NCBI GenBank assembly: GCA_007129055.1
Contig: SKWE01000099.1
Span: 1-10,056, forward strand
DNA from: Syntrophomonadaceae bacterium
GTDB lineage: Bacteria; Bacillota; Dethiobacteria; DTU022
DNA length: 10,056 nucleotides
Direction of reading: 5' to 3'
Below the pieces are notes generated by a model. That model searched no databases. It saw nothing but the letters and a program-made list of their open reading frames with translations, and was not told the DNA's origin. Of this stretch, positions 1 to 7,046 are shown in pieces. How positions within the stretch are numbered: the stretch's first letter is position 1; each line of letters starts with the position of its first letter. A program made the position numbers and the translations under genes.

Positions 1-729
1 AGTGGCCCTTTCGGCGCTGCCGTTAGATTTGATATGCTCGACCTGGAACCGCTTGATAAAAATGAACTGCGCCGTTTTGGCACTTACGGAATGATCAAAG
101 GTGCGAACCTCTATATTCTTGGTGCGGTTAGGGAAGAACCAGGAGCGTTGGAGGATCTGGGGTACAGTATGGAGAAGATAATTTTAAAGTCCACCTCACT
201 GGGGCTTGGTACCTGCTGGTTGGGTGGCACTTTTAGAAGAAGTGCATTTGCTTCCAAGATGAACCTGGCTGAAAATGAGCTTTTACCGGCTGTTACGCCG
301 GTGGGGTATGCAGCAGAAGAGGTTTCAACTGCTGATAAAATTGCCAGGTATACTGCCGGGTCGAAAAAAAGGAAGCCCTGGGATGAGCTTTTCTTCCAGG
401 CTGACGGAAGCATGCCCCTGTCGAAGGAAGATGCCGGCCAGTACGCTGACGCTCTTGAAGCAGTGAGGATGGGGCCATCAGCTTCGAACCGCCAGCCCTG
501 GCGGATTGTGCAGGAAAAGGAAGGGATTTTTCACCTGTTTTTGCAGGAAAACAGGGTTTACAACCGTCTGCTGGGGAAAATACGTATTCAGAATATAGAT
601 ATGGGAATTGCCATGTGCCATTTTGAAATAGTGGCCAGGGCACAGGGGTTAAAAGGCAGCTGGGTTGTTGATAATTACACAGGTCATGCCAGCGGCCGAA
701 AATATATTGCCAGCTGGATGGAGAAGTGA
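1..729 (+). CDS. Nitroreductase family protein (TM-nitroreductase type), 5' end missing
   Basis: The frame is open from the first base (SGPFGAAVRFD precedes the first ATG at 34), so the gene starts upstream of the window and the ATG at 34 is probably internal. About 242 residues are visible. In the second half, PSASNRQPW (about residue 148 counted from that ATG) is the FMN-binding motif that opens ordinary nitroreductases. The earlier part, with TSLGLGTCWLGG, resembles the usual C-terminal half. This order is typical of TM1586-like nitroreductases, which I take to be the family. Members bind FMN and use NAD(P)H, but the substrate cannot be predicted. The stop lies 35 bases before the pckG start on the same strand, so co-transcription is possible. 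Family assignment is good; the specific role is unknown. Confidence 0.8.
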   Translation, partial: SGPFGAAVRFDMLDLEPLDKNELRRFGTYGMIKGANLYILGAVREEPGALEDLGYSMEKIILKSTSLGLGTCWLGGTFRRSAFASKMNLAENELLPAVTPVGYAAEEVSTADKIARYTAGSKKRKPWDELFFQADGSMPLSKEDAGQYADALEAVRMGPSASNRQPWRIVQEKEGIFHLFLQENRVYNRLLGKIRIQNIDMGIAMCHFEIVARAQGLKGSWVVDNYTGHASGRKYIASWMEK

Positions 730-764
730 TTCAAAAAACATATCAGGAGAAAAAATAGGAATTG

Positions 765-2530
765 ATGAAGAACAGGGAACTATTAAATTGGGTTAACCAG
801 ATGGAGAAAATGTGTAGGCCCGACAGGGTAGTTTGGATTGATGGTTCGCAGGAACAGAAAGAAAAACTGGAAAAAGAAGCAGAGGCAGCAGGGGAGATAA
901 TCCGGCTGAACCAGGAAAAATGGCCGGGCTGTTTCTATCACCGAACCGCAGTTAACGATGTGGCCAGGACCGAGCACCTTACCTATATATGTACGCGTAA
1001 AGAAGTAGATGCCGGGTCAAACAATAACTGGATGGCCCCGGAAGATGCCTACCGTAAAGCATCCGGCTATTTTGACGGATCCATGAAGGGGCGGACAATG
1101 TATGTAATTCCATTTATGATGGGTCCCCCTGGCTCGCCTTTCAGCAAAATTGGTGTAGAGTTGACTGATAGCATTTATGTTGTGCTTAACATGTTGATTA
1201 TGACCAGGGTTAATGCGGAAGTTGTTGAAGAGTTAAACCATGTTGAAGATTTTACAAGGGGCCTGCACAGTAAAGCTGATTTGGATGATCAGAAACGTTT
1301 AATACTACATTTTCCTGAAGACAATACCATATGGAGCGTCGGTTCCGGTTATGGCGGGAATGTGCTGCTCGGCAAAAAATGCCTCAGCCTGCGCATTGCC
1401 AGCTACCTGGGACGCCAGGAAGGCTGGCTGGCGGAGCATATGTTAATTATGGGTATTGAAGATCCCCATGGGAATATAGATTACATAGCAGCTGCTTTCC
1501 CCAGTGCCTGCGGAAAAACAAACCTGGCCATGCTGATTCCGCCCGAAATCTATCGTGCACAGGGCTATAAAATCTGGACGGTGGGCGATGATATAGCATG
1601 GATAAGGATTGGGGATGATGGTCGCCTGTGGGCTACTAACCCGGAAAATGGTTTTTTTGGAGTCGCCCCGGGAACAAACTCTCATTCAAACCCCAATGCC
1701 CTAACTACAATACGCAGTAACACCATTTTTACCAATGTGCTGCTAACTGATGACCAGGGTGTGTGGTGGGAAGATGGCGAAGGAGAACCGCCTGCAGAAG
1801 GAACTGCCTGGGACGGCAAGCGCTGGAAGCACGGGCTGGTAGATGATAAGGGAAAAAAATACCGGGAGCTCATCCAAATTCACGATTTACTGCGCCTTTT
1901 TCCCAGTGCCCCATTGCATCCAAAGAGTGGGATAACCCCCGGGGCGTGCCTCTCTCTGCCATTGTATTCGGGGGGCGTCGTTCATCTTTAATGCCCCTGG
2001 TCTTCGAAGCCTATAACTGGAATCATGGTGTTTATGTGGGCGCGACAATGTCGTCGGAGCTTACCGCGGCCCAGTATGGTAAACTTGGCATAATCAGGCA
2101 TGATCCCATGGCCATGATGCCATTTTGCGGTTACAATATGGGCGATTATTTTCAGCACTGGTTGGATATGGGCCGGAAGATTAATGATCCACCAAAAATA
2201 TTTCACGTAAACTGGTTTCGCAAGGACTCCGACGGAAATTTCATCTGGCCCGGTTTTGGGGAAAACATAAGAGTCCTGGATTGGATTATTCGAAGGGCAA
2301 AGGGCAGCGCCGATGCGGTAGAAACTCCGCTGGGCCTGGTCCCTATTGCTAATGAGCTTAACCTTGAAGGGCTTAATCTGGAATCCTATGCCCTGAAAGA
2401 GCTATTTGATATTTACCCTCACCAGTGGATAGATGAAATAGCTGAAAACCGGAAATTCTTTAACCAGTTTGCCCCTAAACTGCCGCAGGAACTGCTCCTG
2501 GAAAATGAAGCTATGTTAAAGAGATTTTAA
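765..2530 (+). CDS. pckG: Phosphoenolpyruvate carboxykinase (GTP), interrupted by one -1 frameshift
   Basis: The enzyme interconverts oxaloacetate + GTP and PEP + GDP + CO2 in the cytoplasm, for gluconeogenesis or anaplerosis. Frame one runs from ATG 765 to about 1859 (365 residues). It carries the PEP-site region MGPPGSPFSK (about 119-128), the metal-site stretch GGNVLLGKK, the GTP-type kinase-1 loop FPSACGKTN (245-253) with its characteristic cysteine, and GDDIAW (274-279). Frame two resumes with AHPNSRF, then SQCP, FGGRR and the conserved C-terminus, ending at 2530. Joined, they give about 588 residues, normal for the family. Unshifted, frame one runs on to 1991 with 43 unrelated residues and loses the HPNSRF and FGGRR substrate-binding motifs. 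TTG 762 is an alternative start. AGGAG at 745-749 is rather far from either start, and a closer TAGGA lies at 756-760. This may be a real mutation, a recoding site or a homopolymer sequencing error. Confidence 0.93.
1850..1861 (+). other. Frameshift point in pckG: GGG followed by seven A
   Basis: Frame one must be left after 1849, because the frame used downstream has a TAA at 1847-1849. It must be left before the HPNSRF codons at 1871. This short interval holds GGGAAAAAAATA. Read in frame, 1853-1859 is A AAA AAA, the X XXY YYZ pattern that permits -1 slippage. Rereading one base gives K-K-I-P-G-A-H-P-N-S-R-F, matching family members. I see no clear downstream pseudoknot and no Shine-Dalgarno at the spacing used by dnaX. 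Loss of one A, in the cell or in the sequencing, is therefore the simpler explanation. Confidence 0.8.
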
Positions 2531-2590
2531 CCTCGATAGAGGAATGTTGCATAATAAGCTAGGCTCAGTTTTTTGGGCGAACGCAGTAGA

Positions 2591-2620
2591 TTGACTTGAA
2601 TGGTTTAAAATTGTTATAAT
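2591..2620 (+). promoter_or_regulatory. Sigma-A type promoter for the HDOD gene
   Basis: TTGACT (2591-2596) and a perfect TATAAT (2615-2620) are separated by 18 bases. Transcription would start near 2627, giving a leader of about 40 bases before the ATG at 2666. It lies 60 bases after the pckG stop, so the HDOD gene probably has its own transcript. Confidence 0.75.
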
Positions 2621-2625
2621 TGTTA

Positions 2626-2642
2626 GACAGGGTTTCCCTGTC
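2626..2642 (+). promoter_or_regulatory. Perfect 17-bp palindrome at the expected transcription start
   Basis: GACAGGGTTTCCCTGTC has two perfect 7-base arms around TTT. It begins six bases after the -10 box, overlapping the predicted start point. It could be a repressor operator or, in the transcript, a 5'-terminal hairpin protecting the mRNA. The sequence does not decide between these. Confidence 0.5.
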
Positions 2643-2665
2643 ATTTGTTTCAGTGGAGGTAAGTG

Positions 2666-3511
2666 ATGACAAAATTAACATTAGATCAGATTGTTGCCAA
2701 GGTGGATGAACTGCCTTCGCTGCCTCACATTGTTGTAAGGGTTATGGAGTTGACTGAAGACCCCGATTCAACAGCTTTTGATATTAACGAAGTTATCAAC
2801 CAGGATCAAAATATGACTGCACAGGTTCTGCGGATGGCCAACTCGGTCTACTATGGCTATTCACGCAGAATTGCCACAGTTACCGATGCCATTGTGTTGA
2901 TTGGTTTTAACGCTGTACGCAGCATTGTGCTGGCTGCGTCAGTCAGTAAGATCTTAAAAAAAGAACTAAGCGGTTATGTCATGGGAGAAGGAGAACTCTG
3001 GAGACATTCCCAGGGGGCAGCAGTATTTGCCCGCCTGTTGGCCAAAAAAGCGAAGTTCCGTTCAGTTGAACTGGCCTATACGGCAACGCTGCTCCACGAC
3101 ATAGGCAAGCTGGTACTAAACAGCTATTTAAGTGATTCTTACCAGGAAGTTTTAAAAGTGGTTAATGAAGAAAAACTGCCTTTTAACGAGGTTGAAGATA
3201 ACCTATTTGGCTACAATCACGCCACAGTTGGAGGCAAGGTTGCAGAAAAATGGAACCTGCCAAACGACCTGGTTGAAGCGATCGCATATCATCACCATCC
3301 GGAAAAGGCTGAAATGAACCCACAGCTGACAGCAATAGTACATATTTCCGATGCCGTAGCCCTGCAAATGGGCATGGGGATGGGAATTGATGGTCTCATG
3401 TACCCATTTTCCAGGGATGCCATAGATTTGCTTCAGGTCAGTGAAAATGATATTGAAAGCATGATGGCAGAAGTTGTAGACCTGTTTATCGATACAGACG
3501 TATTGAACTAA
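2666..3511 (+). CDS. HDOD domain signalling protein
   Basis: A 281-residue protein made almost entirely of one HDOD domain. ELPSLPHIVVRVMELTEDP opens the domain near residue 15, and VINQDQNMTAQVLRMANSVYYG follows. The HD-like core has WRHSQ (H114), LLHDIGK (H144, D145), YNHATVG (H185) and YHHHPE (about 209-212). HDOD proteins are thought to act in signalling and regulation, often without catalysis. Here the HD-type metal-binding histidines and aspartate are largely present, so weak phosphohydrolase activity cannot be excluded. No GGDEF, EAL or receiver domain is fused to it. ATG 2666 is chosen because GGAGG at 2655-2659 is six bases away; GTG 2663 is three bases away. The gene has its own promoter and is convergent with tryptophanase. 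The partner or target is unknown. Confidence 0.9.
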   Translation: MTKLTLDQIVAKVDELPSLPHIVVRVMELTEDPDSTAFDINEVINQDQNMTAQVLRMANSVYYGYSRRIATVTDAIVLIGFNAVRSIVLAASVSKILKKELSGYVMGEGELWRHSQGAAVFARLLAKKAKFRSVELAYTATLLHDIGKLVLNSYLSDSYQEVLKVVNEEKLPFNEVEDNLFGYNHATVGGKVAEKWNLPNDLVEAIAYHHHPEKAEMNPQLTAIVHISDAVALQMGMGMGIDGLMYPFSRDAIDLLQVSENDIESMMAEVVDLFIDTDVLN

Positions 3512-3513
3512 TA

Positions 3514-3587
3514 GCGTAGCAAGGGGACGGGGTACGTGCTACAAAAACTGCTTGCAGTGTAGCACGTACCCCGTCCCCTTGCTACGC
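3514..3587. repeat. 74-bp near-perfect palindrome (REP-like element or structured terminator)
   Basis: Two perfectly complementary 30-base arms (3514-3543 and 3558-3587) flank a 14-base centre, AAAACTGCTTGCAG, which itself can form a CTGC/GCAG mini-hairpin. The arms are rich in GGGGACGGGG / CCCCGTCCCC. A further ATA/TAT pairing outside the arms is possible across a 4-base bulge. It fills the gap between two convergent stops (3511 and 3605). There is no T run after either arm, so it is not a textbook intrinsic terminator, although such a hairpin would still separate converging transcripts. Arms this long and exact suggest a mobile palindromic repeat of the REP/MITE kind. Confidence 0.85.
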
Positions 3588-3604
3588 GTGCTATACTATA
3601 AAAA

Positions 3605-4993
3605 CTATTTTATCGTTTCAAAACGGGCGGTGAAATGTCTCATGATTTCAGCCTGGTAAACCATTTTAAGCCCTTTTAGATCTTCTTTTCGATCACTGAT
3701 TGCTTTAAAAGCGTTAGCTATTACATCCATGTGACGGTCGGTGTAAGCCCTTCTCGGTATAGCCAGACGCACCAGCTCCTGCGGCGGGTATATTTCTTTT
3801 CCTGTTTCAGGATCTTTGTAGCCAAATGCGCATGTACCCAACTCTATGCATCTGATCCCTGCTTCCCTGTAGAGCTCAATCACCAGGGCTTGGGCCGGCA
3901 GGTTAGCCCTCTCGATATGAGGCAGGAAACTTTGCCCGTCAACAAATACCCCGTGCCCGCCAATCGGTTTCATAATCGGAACCCCTGCTTCGATCAACTT
4001 ATTGCCCAGGTAATGGACCTGGCCAATGCGGTCCTCCAGGTAATCTTCTTCGGTGCCTTCATAAAGGCCGCGGGCCAGGGCTTCCAGGTCGCGCCCCGCC
4101 AGGCCTCCGTAAGTGCGAAAACCTTCATAGCAGATTTGAATTTGAACAGCCTTTTCATACCATTCCTCGTTATCTCTAAATGCCAGAAAACCGCCAATAT
4201 TGACCAGCGCATCCTTTTTCGAACTCATCGTGCATCCGTCAGCATAGGAAAAGAGCTCTCTCGCAATTTCGCGAATCGACTTATCTTTATACCTGTCATC
4301 GCGCTGTTTTATAAAGTAACAGTTTTCGGCAAAACGGGCGGCATCGATAAATATGGGGCGGTTATATTTTTTTGCCAGTTCCGAAGCGGCGCGCATATTG
4401 TCCATGGAAACGGGCTGCCCGCCGTTGGTATTACTGGTTGCTGTAATGATCACCAGGGGGATTGAAGAGGGGTCACTTTTTTTTAGCGCTTCTTCCAGCC
4501 TCTCCAGGTTGATGTTGCCTTTAAAGGGATGGTCAATATCCGGGTCCATACCTTCATCAATCACCAGGTTTACCGGGTTTGCTTTTCGCAGGCGGATATG
4601 ACCTTCCGTGGTGTCGAAATGCATGTTGCCGAGGACATCCTGTTTTTCGCTGACAAACATGGACATTAAAATATTTTCGGCAGCCCGGCCCTGGTGTGTG
4701 GGAACAACGTAGCGGTAACCGATTATATCAAGCAGGGCATCCTGCAGGTTATAGAAGTTTGCGCACCCTGCGTATGATTCGTCACCGATCATCATCCCCG
4801 ACCACTGGTTGGCGCTCATCGCAGAGGTACCGCTGTCGGTTAAAAGGTCGATATAAACGTCTTCTGCCCTCAGGTTAAAAACATTATAGTAAGCCTGCTC
4901 TATTAATAGTTCCCTGGTTTTGCGATCTTTTTGCCTGATCGGTTCAATTACTTTTATACGATAAGGTTCTGCATAACTGTCCCTGTTTCTCAA
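3605..4993 (-). CDS. tnaA: Tryptophanase (tryptophan indole-lyase)
   Basis: A PLP enzyme of 462 residues that cleaves L-tryptophan to indole, pyruvate and ammonia. The beta-eliminating lyase fold is shown by IDLLTDSGTSAMS (48-60), THQGR (99-103), GGQPVS (191-196) and SYADGCTMSSKKD, with the PLP lysine at K260. Tyrosine phenol-lyase is the close alternative. Three sites favour tryptophanase: FDTT (D127, where the phenol-lyase has TTT), CIELG near 382-386 in place of the phenol-lyase SMERG with its substrate arginine, and H453 in MRHFTAR, where the phenol-lyase has F. The start is TTG 4993, with AAAAGGAG (5003-5010) nine bases upstream; no in-frame ATG fits. There is no adjacent tryptophan permease gene and no visible TnaC leader peptide. 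The gene diverges from a membrane protein gene. Confidence 0.92.
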   Translation of the reverse strand: MRNRDSYAEPYRIKVIEPIRQKDRKTRELLIEQAYYNVFNLRAEDVYIDLLTDSGTSAMSANQWSGMMIGDESYAGCANFYNLQDALLDIIGYRYVVPTHQGRAAENILMSMFVSEKQDVLGNMHFDTTEGHIRLRKANPVNLVIDEGMDPDIDHPFKGNINLERLEEALKKSDPSSIPLVIITATSNTNGGQPVSMDNMRAASELAKKYNRPIFIDAARFAENCYFIKQRDDRYKDKSIREIARELFSYADGCTMSSKKDALVNIGGFLAFRDNEEWYEKAVQIQICYEGFRTYGGLAGRDLEALARGLYEGTEEDYLEDRIGQVHYLGNKLIEAGVPIMKPIGGHGVFVDGQSFLPHIERANLPAQALVIELYREAGIRCIELGTCAFGYKDPETGKEIYPPQELVRLAIPRRAYTDRHMDVIANAFKAISDRKEDLKGLKMVYQAEIMRHFTARFETIK

Positions 4994-5025
4994 TATGCAA
5001 GTCTCCTTTTTATATTCGGATGTTA

Positions 5026-5049
5026 TTAGAATACCATATTTTATTCTAA
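5026..5049. promoter_or_regulatory. Inverted repeat in the divergent tnaA / membrane protein gap
   Basis: TTAGAATA (5026-5033) and TATTCTAA (5042-5049) are perfect 8-base arms 8 bases apart, in the 82-base gap between divergent start codons. A TATAAT at 5055-5060 points toward the membrane protein gene but has no good -35 box, and its predicted start would fall inside the ribosome binding site. The dyad is a plausible operator for either gene. The arms recall PerR-type half sites, but the 8-base spacer does not fit that family. Confidence 0.45.
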
Positions 5050-5075
5050 GAATGTATAATAAAAGGGGTGATTTA

Positions 5076-5639
5076 ATGAAGTATTTAGCTAAACTATCAG
5101 CATGGTGTTACCGGGTGGTTAAGCTGCCTGCGCTCATATTGTCAGCACTAATCTTCATCCTCTTCATGGTCCTGGTGCTTCCGGGGATGGCCGGTCAGCT
5201 TGAGGATATAACCGGGGTTTCGGTATCTCCAGACACATCTTTTTACTACAGTGCAGAAGATCTTTTCCAGATGGCTGAAGCTTATGGTGAAGACGGCCGG
5301 GCATACTACATCTACTCTCGCTTTACATTTGACATAGTATGGCCGGCCGTTTACCTTGCATTTCTTGTAACTTCTTTAACCTTTGTTTTCCGCTACCTGC
5401 CCCCGGCAAATCCTTTCAGGCAGGTAAATCTACTACCAATCCTGGGAGCTTTCTTTGATCTGCTGGAAAACAGCGCTGTATCGCTTGTGATGTATCGTTA
5501 TCCGCTTTCGACTCCGCTAATTGCAAGCCTTGCTCCTCTATTTACAGCCCTTAAATGGATCTTTATCTTTTTAAGCTTCTTAGCGCTGGCTGCCGGTTTG
5601 CTAATCTTAATCAGGCGCAGGGTTACCAGTAACCCTTAA
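5076..5639 (+). CDS. Hypothetical membrane protein, about four transmembrane segments
   Basis: A 187-residue protein not assigned to a named family. Hydrophobic segments lie at about 17-37, 86-106, 117-140 and 155-178. Between the first two is a polar, probably extracytoplasmic stretch, SPDTSFYYSAEDLFQMAEAYGEDGR. The third segment carries the acidic motif FDLLENS (about 127-133), unusual within a membrane span and perhaps functional. The C-terminus is basic (RRR), so it is probably cytoplasmic. The frame is open back to an ATG at 4995, but ATG 5076 is chosen because AAGGGGTG (5063-5070) precedes it and hydrophobicity begins there. The earlier start would overlap the tnaA control region. It diverges from tnaA and is convergent with the serpin gene, nine bases apart. 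No function is proposed. Confidence 0.75.
   Translation: MKYLAKLSAWCYRVVKLPALILSALIFILFMVLVLPGMAGQLEDITGVSVSPDTSFYYSAEDLFQMAEAYGEDGRAYYIYSRFTFDIVWPAVYLAFLVTSLTFVFRYLPPANPFRQVNLLPILGAFFDLLENSAVSLVMYRYPLSTPLIASLAPLFTALKWIFIFLSFLALAAGLLILIRRRVTSNP
5619..5636 (+). terminator. Hairpin at the end of the membrane protein gene
   Basis: AGGGTTA (5619-5625) and TAACCCT (5630-5636) form a 7-bp stem with loop CCAG, ending at the last codon before the stop. The following TTAATATAAT is only weakly T-rich. It may help separate the convergent serpin transcript, but could also be incidental coding sequence. Confidence 0.35.
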
Positions 5640-5648
5640 TATAATCCA

Positions 5649-6893
5649 TCAGGGGTGTGTAACTTCTCCCATGAAGAGAATCGTGCCCGTCATTTTATCT
5701 GCAATTGTGAAGATGAAGGGCCTGTCGATGATCATGGAAAAGGTTTCAGGCATCGATGTAACCGCTATTTCAACAGATGTTGCAGCAGCAGCTTCTGTGC
5801 CTTCTTCGTTCACCTCGATAAAGGATTTATGTTTAACTTCGCTGATAAAAGTTTCAGGCGGGGCAGGGCGAATTCCACTGAAATCAGCCTGGTTTTGATC
5901 AAAAGCAATTCCCATACCAAGCGCTTCAAGGGTTTGGTTCAGGGAAACTTCATATTCAAACTGAAAGCGCGGCAAACCTACTTCACCTTCCATGGAATAG
6001 AACCTTTCGATCTGTTTCTTCCATGGTTCGTCCTGTAGTTTCCGGTATAACTCTTCCTTTGAGACTCCTTCCCTGGGTAAGAAGATGTACATGCCCAGGC
6101 GCTCGTTTTCTCCGTAAGGCAGCCTTACTGCCTGGAACAGGTCGCTTTGGAAATAATCAAAACTGCTGTATTTAAACATCAGTGGATGGTCTACCTGGCT
6201 GCCGTCAGCCAGGGTAAAAGGAACTTCCCTTGTTTCATCGGGGTCAAATTTATTGGTCCATTCCCCTTTAAAGTAGATTGCATTGATCAGGAAAAGAATG
6301 CTATCTGGATCGATAGGCGGCTCAACCAGGTCTTCAATTTTTCCACCGGTTTTATCTTTCACCCAGCTGTTTATAATGTCGGCAGCATCGTCCTGGTCGA
6401 AATCAATTTCAGCAACTTCCGCTTTGTAATACTCACTGTTGCGTTCCATAAAATCGCTGTGGAAATTTACACCTTCCCTTGCCCACAGCGAATTGGCCAG
6501 CGCTAATTCTACCTGCGGATCAGGGTTGTTAAGCAGGGTTAAAAGATCTGCAAAGGCGCTATTTATTTCATCAAGTGACATCTCCTCAAACCCCAGTGTT
6601 TTCTCCATCGCGATGCGTGTTTCCCCTTCCGCCCCGTTGTAGGTCATGGCCAGGGCGGTAAGTATACTCGACGGGGATATAAAAATATTATCGTTATTTC
6701 CATTTGACAGTTCGTCCATAATTTTAAAGCCAAGACGGTTATTGGCCTGCACTAAACGCTCGTCAAGTTCCTCAACCGGCGCTGCCTGCCCTTCAGTAGT
6801 TTCAAACAAGGCACAACCTCCCGGAATTAATAGTGCGGCCAGCATGATAGTAATCACAACTCCTGCAGCAAAACAGGCTCGAATATTTTTCAT
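5649..6893 (-). CDS. Serpin, predicted secreted lipoprotein protease inhibitor
   Basis: A 414-residue serpin. The N-terminus has a basic start, a hydrophobic core and LLIPGGC, with C27 as the likely lipidated cysteine. Its -3 residue is P rather than the usual L, so the lipobox is imperfect. The serpin body carries ISPSSI (near 73), NAIYFKGEW (204-212) and the C-terminal signature DRPFIFTI (390-397). The hinge EEGTEAAAAT (363-372) has G at P15, T at P14 and alanines at P12-P9, the pattern of inhibitory serpins. Counting from P15 puts P1-P1' at T379-S380, which suggests an elastase-like or otherwise broad target rather than a trypsin-like one. ATG 6893 has AGGAG about ten bases upstream; the GTP-like alternative GTG 6923 would put ten extra residues before the signal. 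It points opposite to both neighbours. Bacterial serpins are patchily distributed and often thought to be acquired by transfer. Confidence 0.92.
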   Translation of the reverse strand: MKNIRACFAAGVVITIMLAALLIPGGCALFETTEGQAAPVEELDERLVQANNRLGFKIMDELSNGNNDNIFISPSSILTALAMTYNGAEGETRIAMEKTLGFEEMSLDEINSAFADLLTLLNNPDPQVELALANSLWAREGVNFHSDFMERNSEYYKAEVAEIDFDQDDAADIINSWVKDKTGGKIEDLVEPPIDPDSILFLINAIYFKGEWTNKFDPDETREVPFTLADGSQVDHPLMFKYSSFDYFQSDLFQAVRLPYGENERLGMYIFLPREGVSKEELYRKLQDEPWKKQIERFYSMEGEVGLPRFQFEYEVSLNQTLEALGMGIAFDQNQADFSGIRPAPPETFISEVKHKSFIEVNEEGTEAAAATSVEIAVTSMPETFSMIIDRPFIFTIADKMTGTILFMGEVTHP

Positions 6894-7046
6894 AGTTAAT
6901 CCTCTCCTTTTAACGGCCTTCACTAACTATGACAAAAGAAAGTTAAGAAGGGTTCCCTGCTATGGAGGAAGTAACCCTACTTCTAGTGAATTAATTCTTT
7001 ATAGAACTATCTATTACCAGGCCTGCGTTATCACCCAGGCAACAAA
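6894..7046. other. Non-coding gap, serpin upstream side
   Basis: This is the left part of a 492-base stretch without a convincing gene (6894-7385). It holds the serpin ribosome binding site (about 6904-6908) and a possible hairpin, AGGGTT (6949-6954) with AACCCT (6973-6978). It also holds an AT-rich stretch around 6980-7015 with TATAGA at 7000-7005 but no matching -35 box. CGTTATCA (7026-7033) can pair with TGATAACG (7049-7056), the first strand of the RNA structure described next. I could not place a confident promoter for the serpin or for that RNA. Confidence 0.4.

Noticed and set aside
2531..2580. Terminator after pckG
   Set aside because: CCTC/GAGG (2531-2542) is only 4 bp, and the T run near 2571-2576 is not preceded by a stable stem.
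3731..4465. 244-codon open frame on the + strand
   Set aside because: It is entirely antisense to tnaA, which has full-length family conservation; it shows no motif of its own.
3605..4993. Tyrosine phenol-lyase as the identity of the beta-eliminating lyase
   Set aside because: The phenol-lyase substrate arginine (SMERG) is replaced by CIELG, its TTT by FDTT, and its terminal RFFTAR by RHFTAR; all three match tryptophanase.
4995..5075. Upstream ATG 4995 for the membrane protein
   Set aside because: It would add 27 residues encoded by the AT-rich control region, with no ribosome binding site; ATG 5076 has AAGGGGTG in place.
5655..6642. Several + strand open frames of 67-127 codons
   Set aside because: They are antisense to the serpin, with no ribosome binding sites or recognisable domains.
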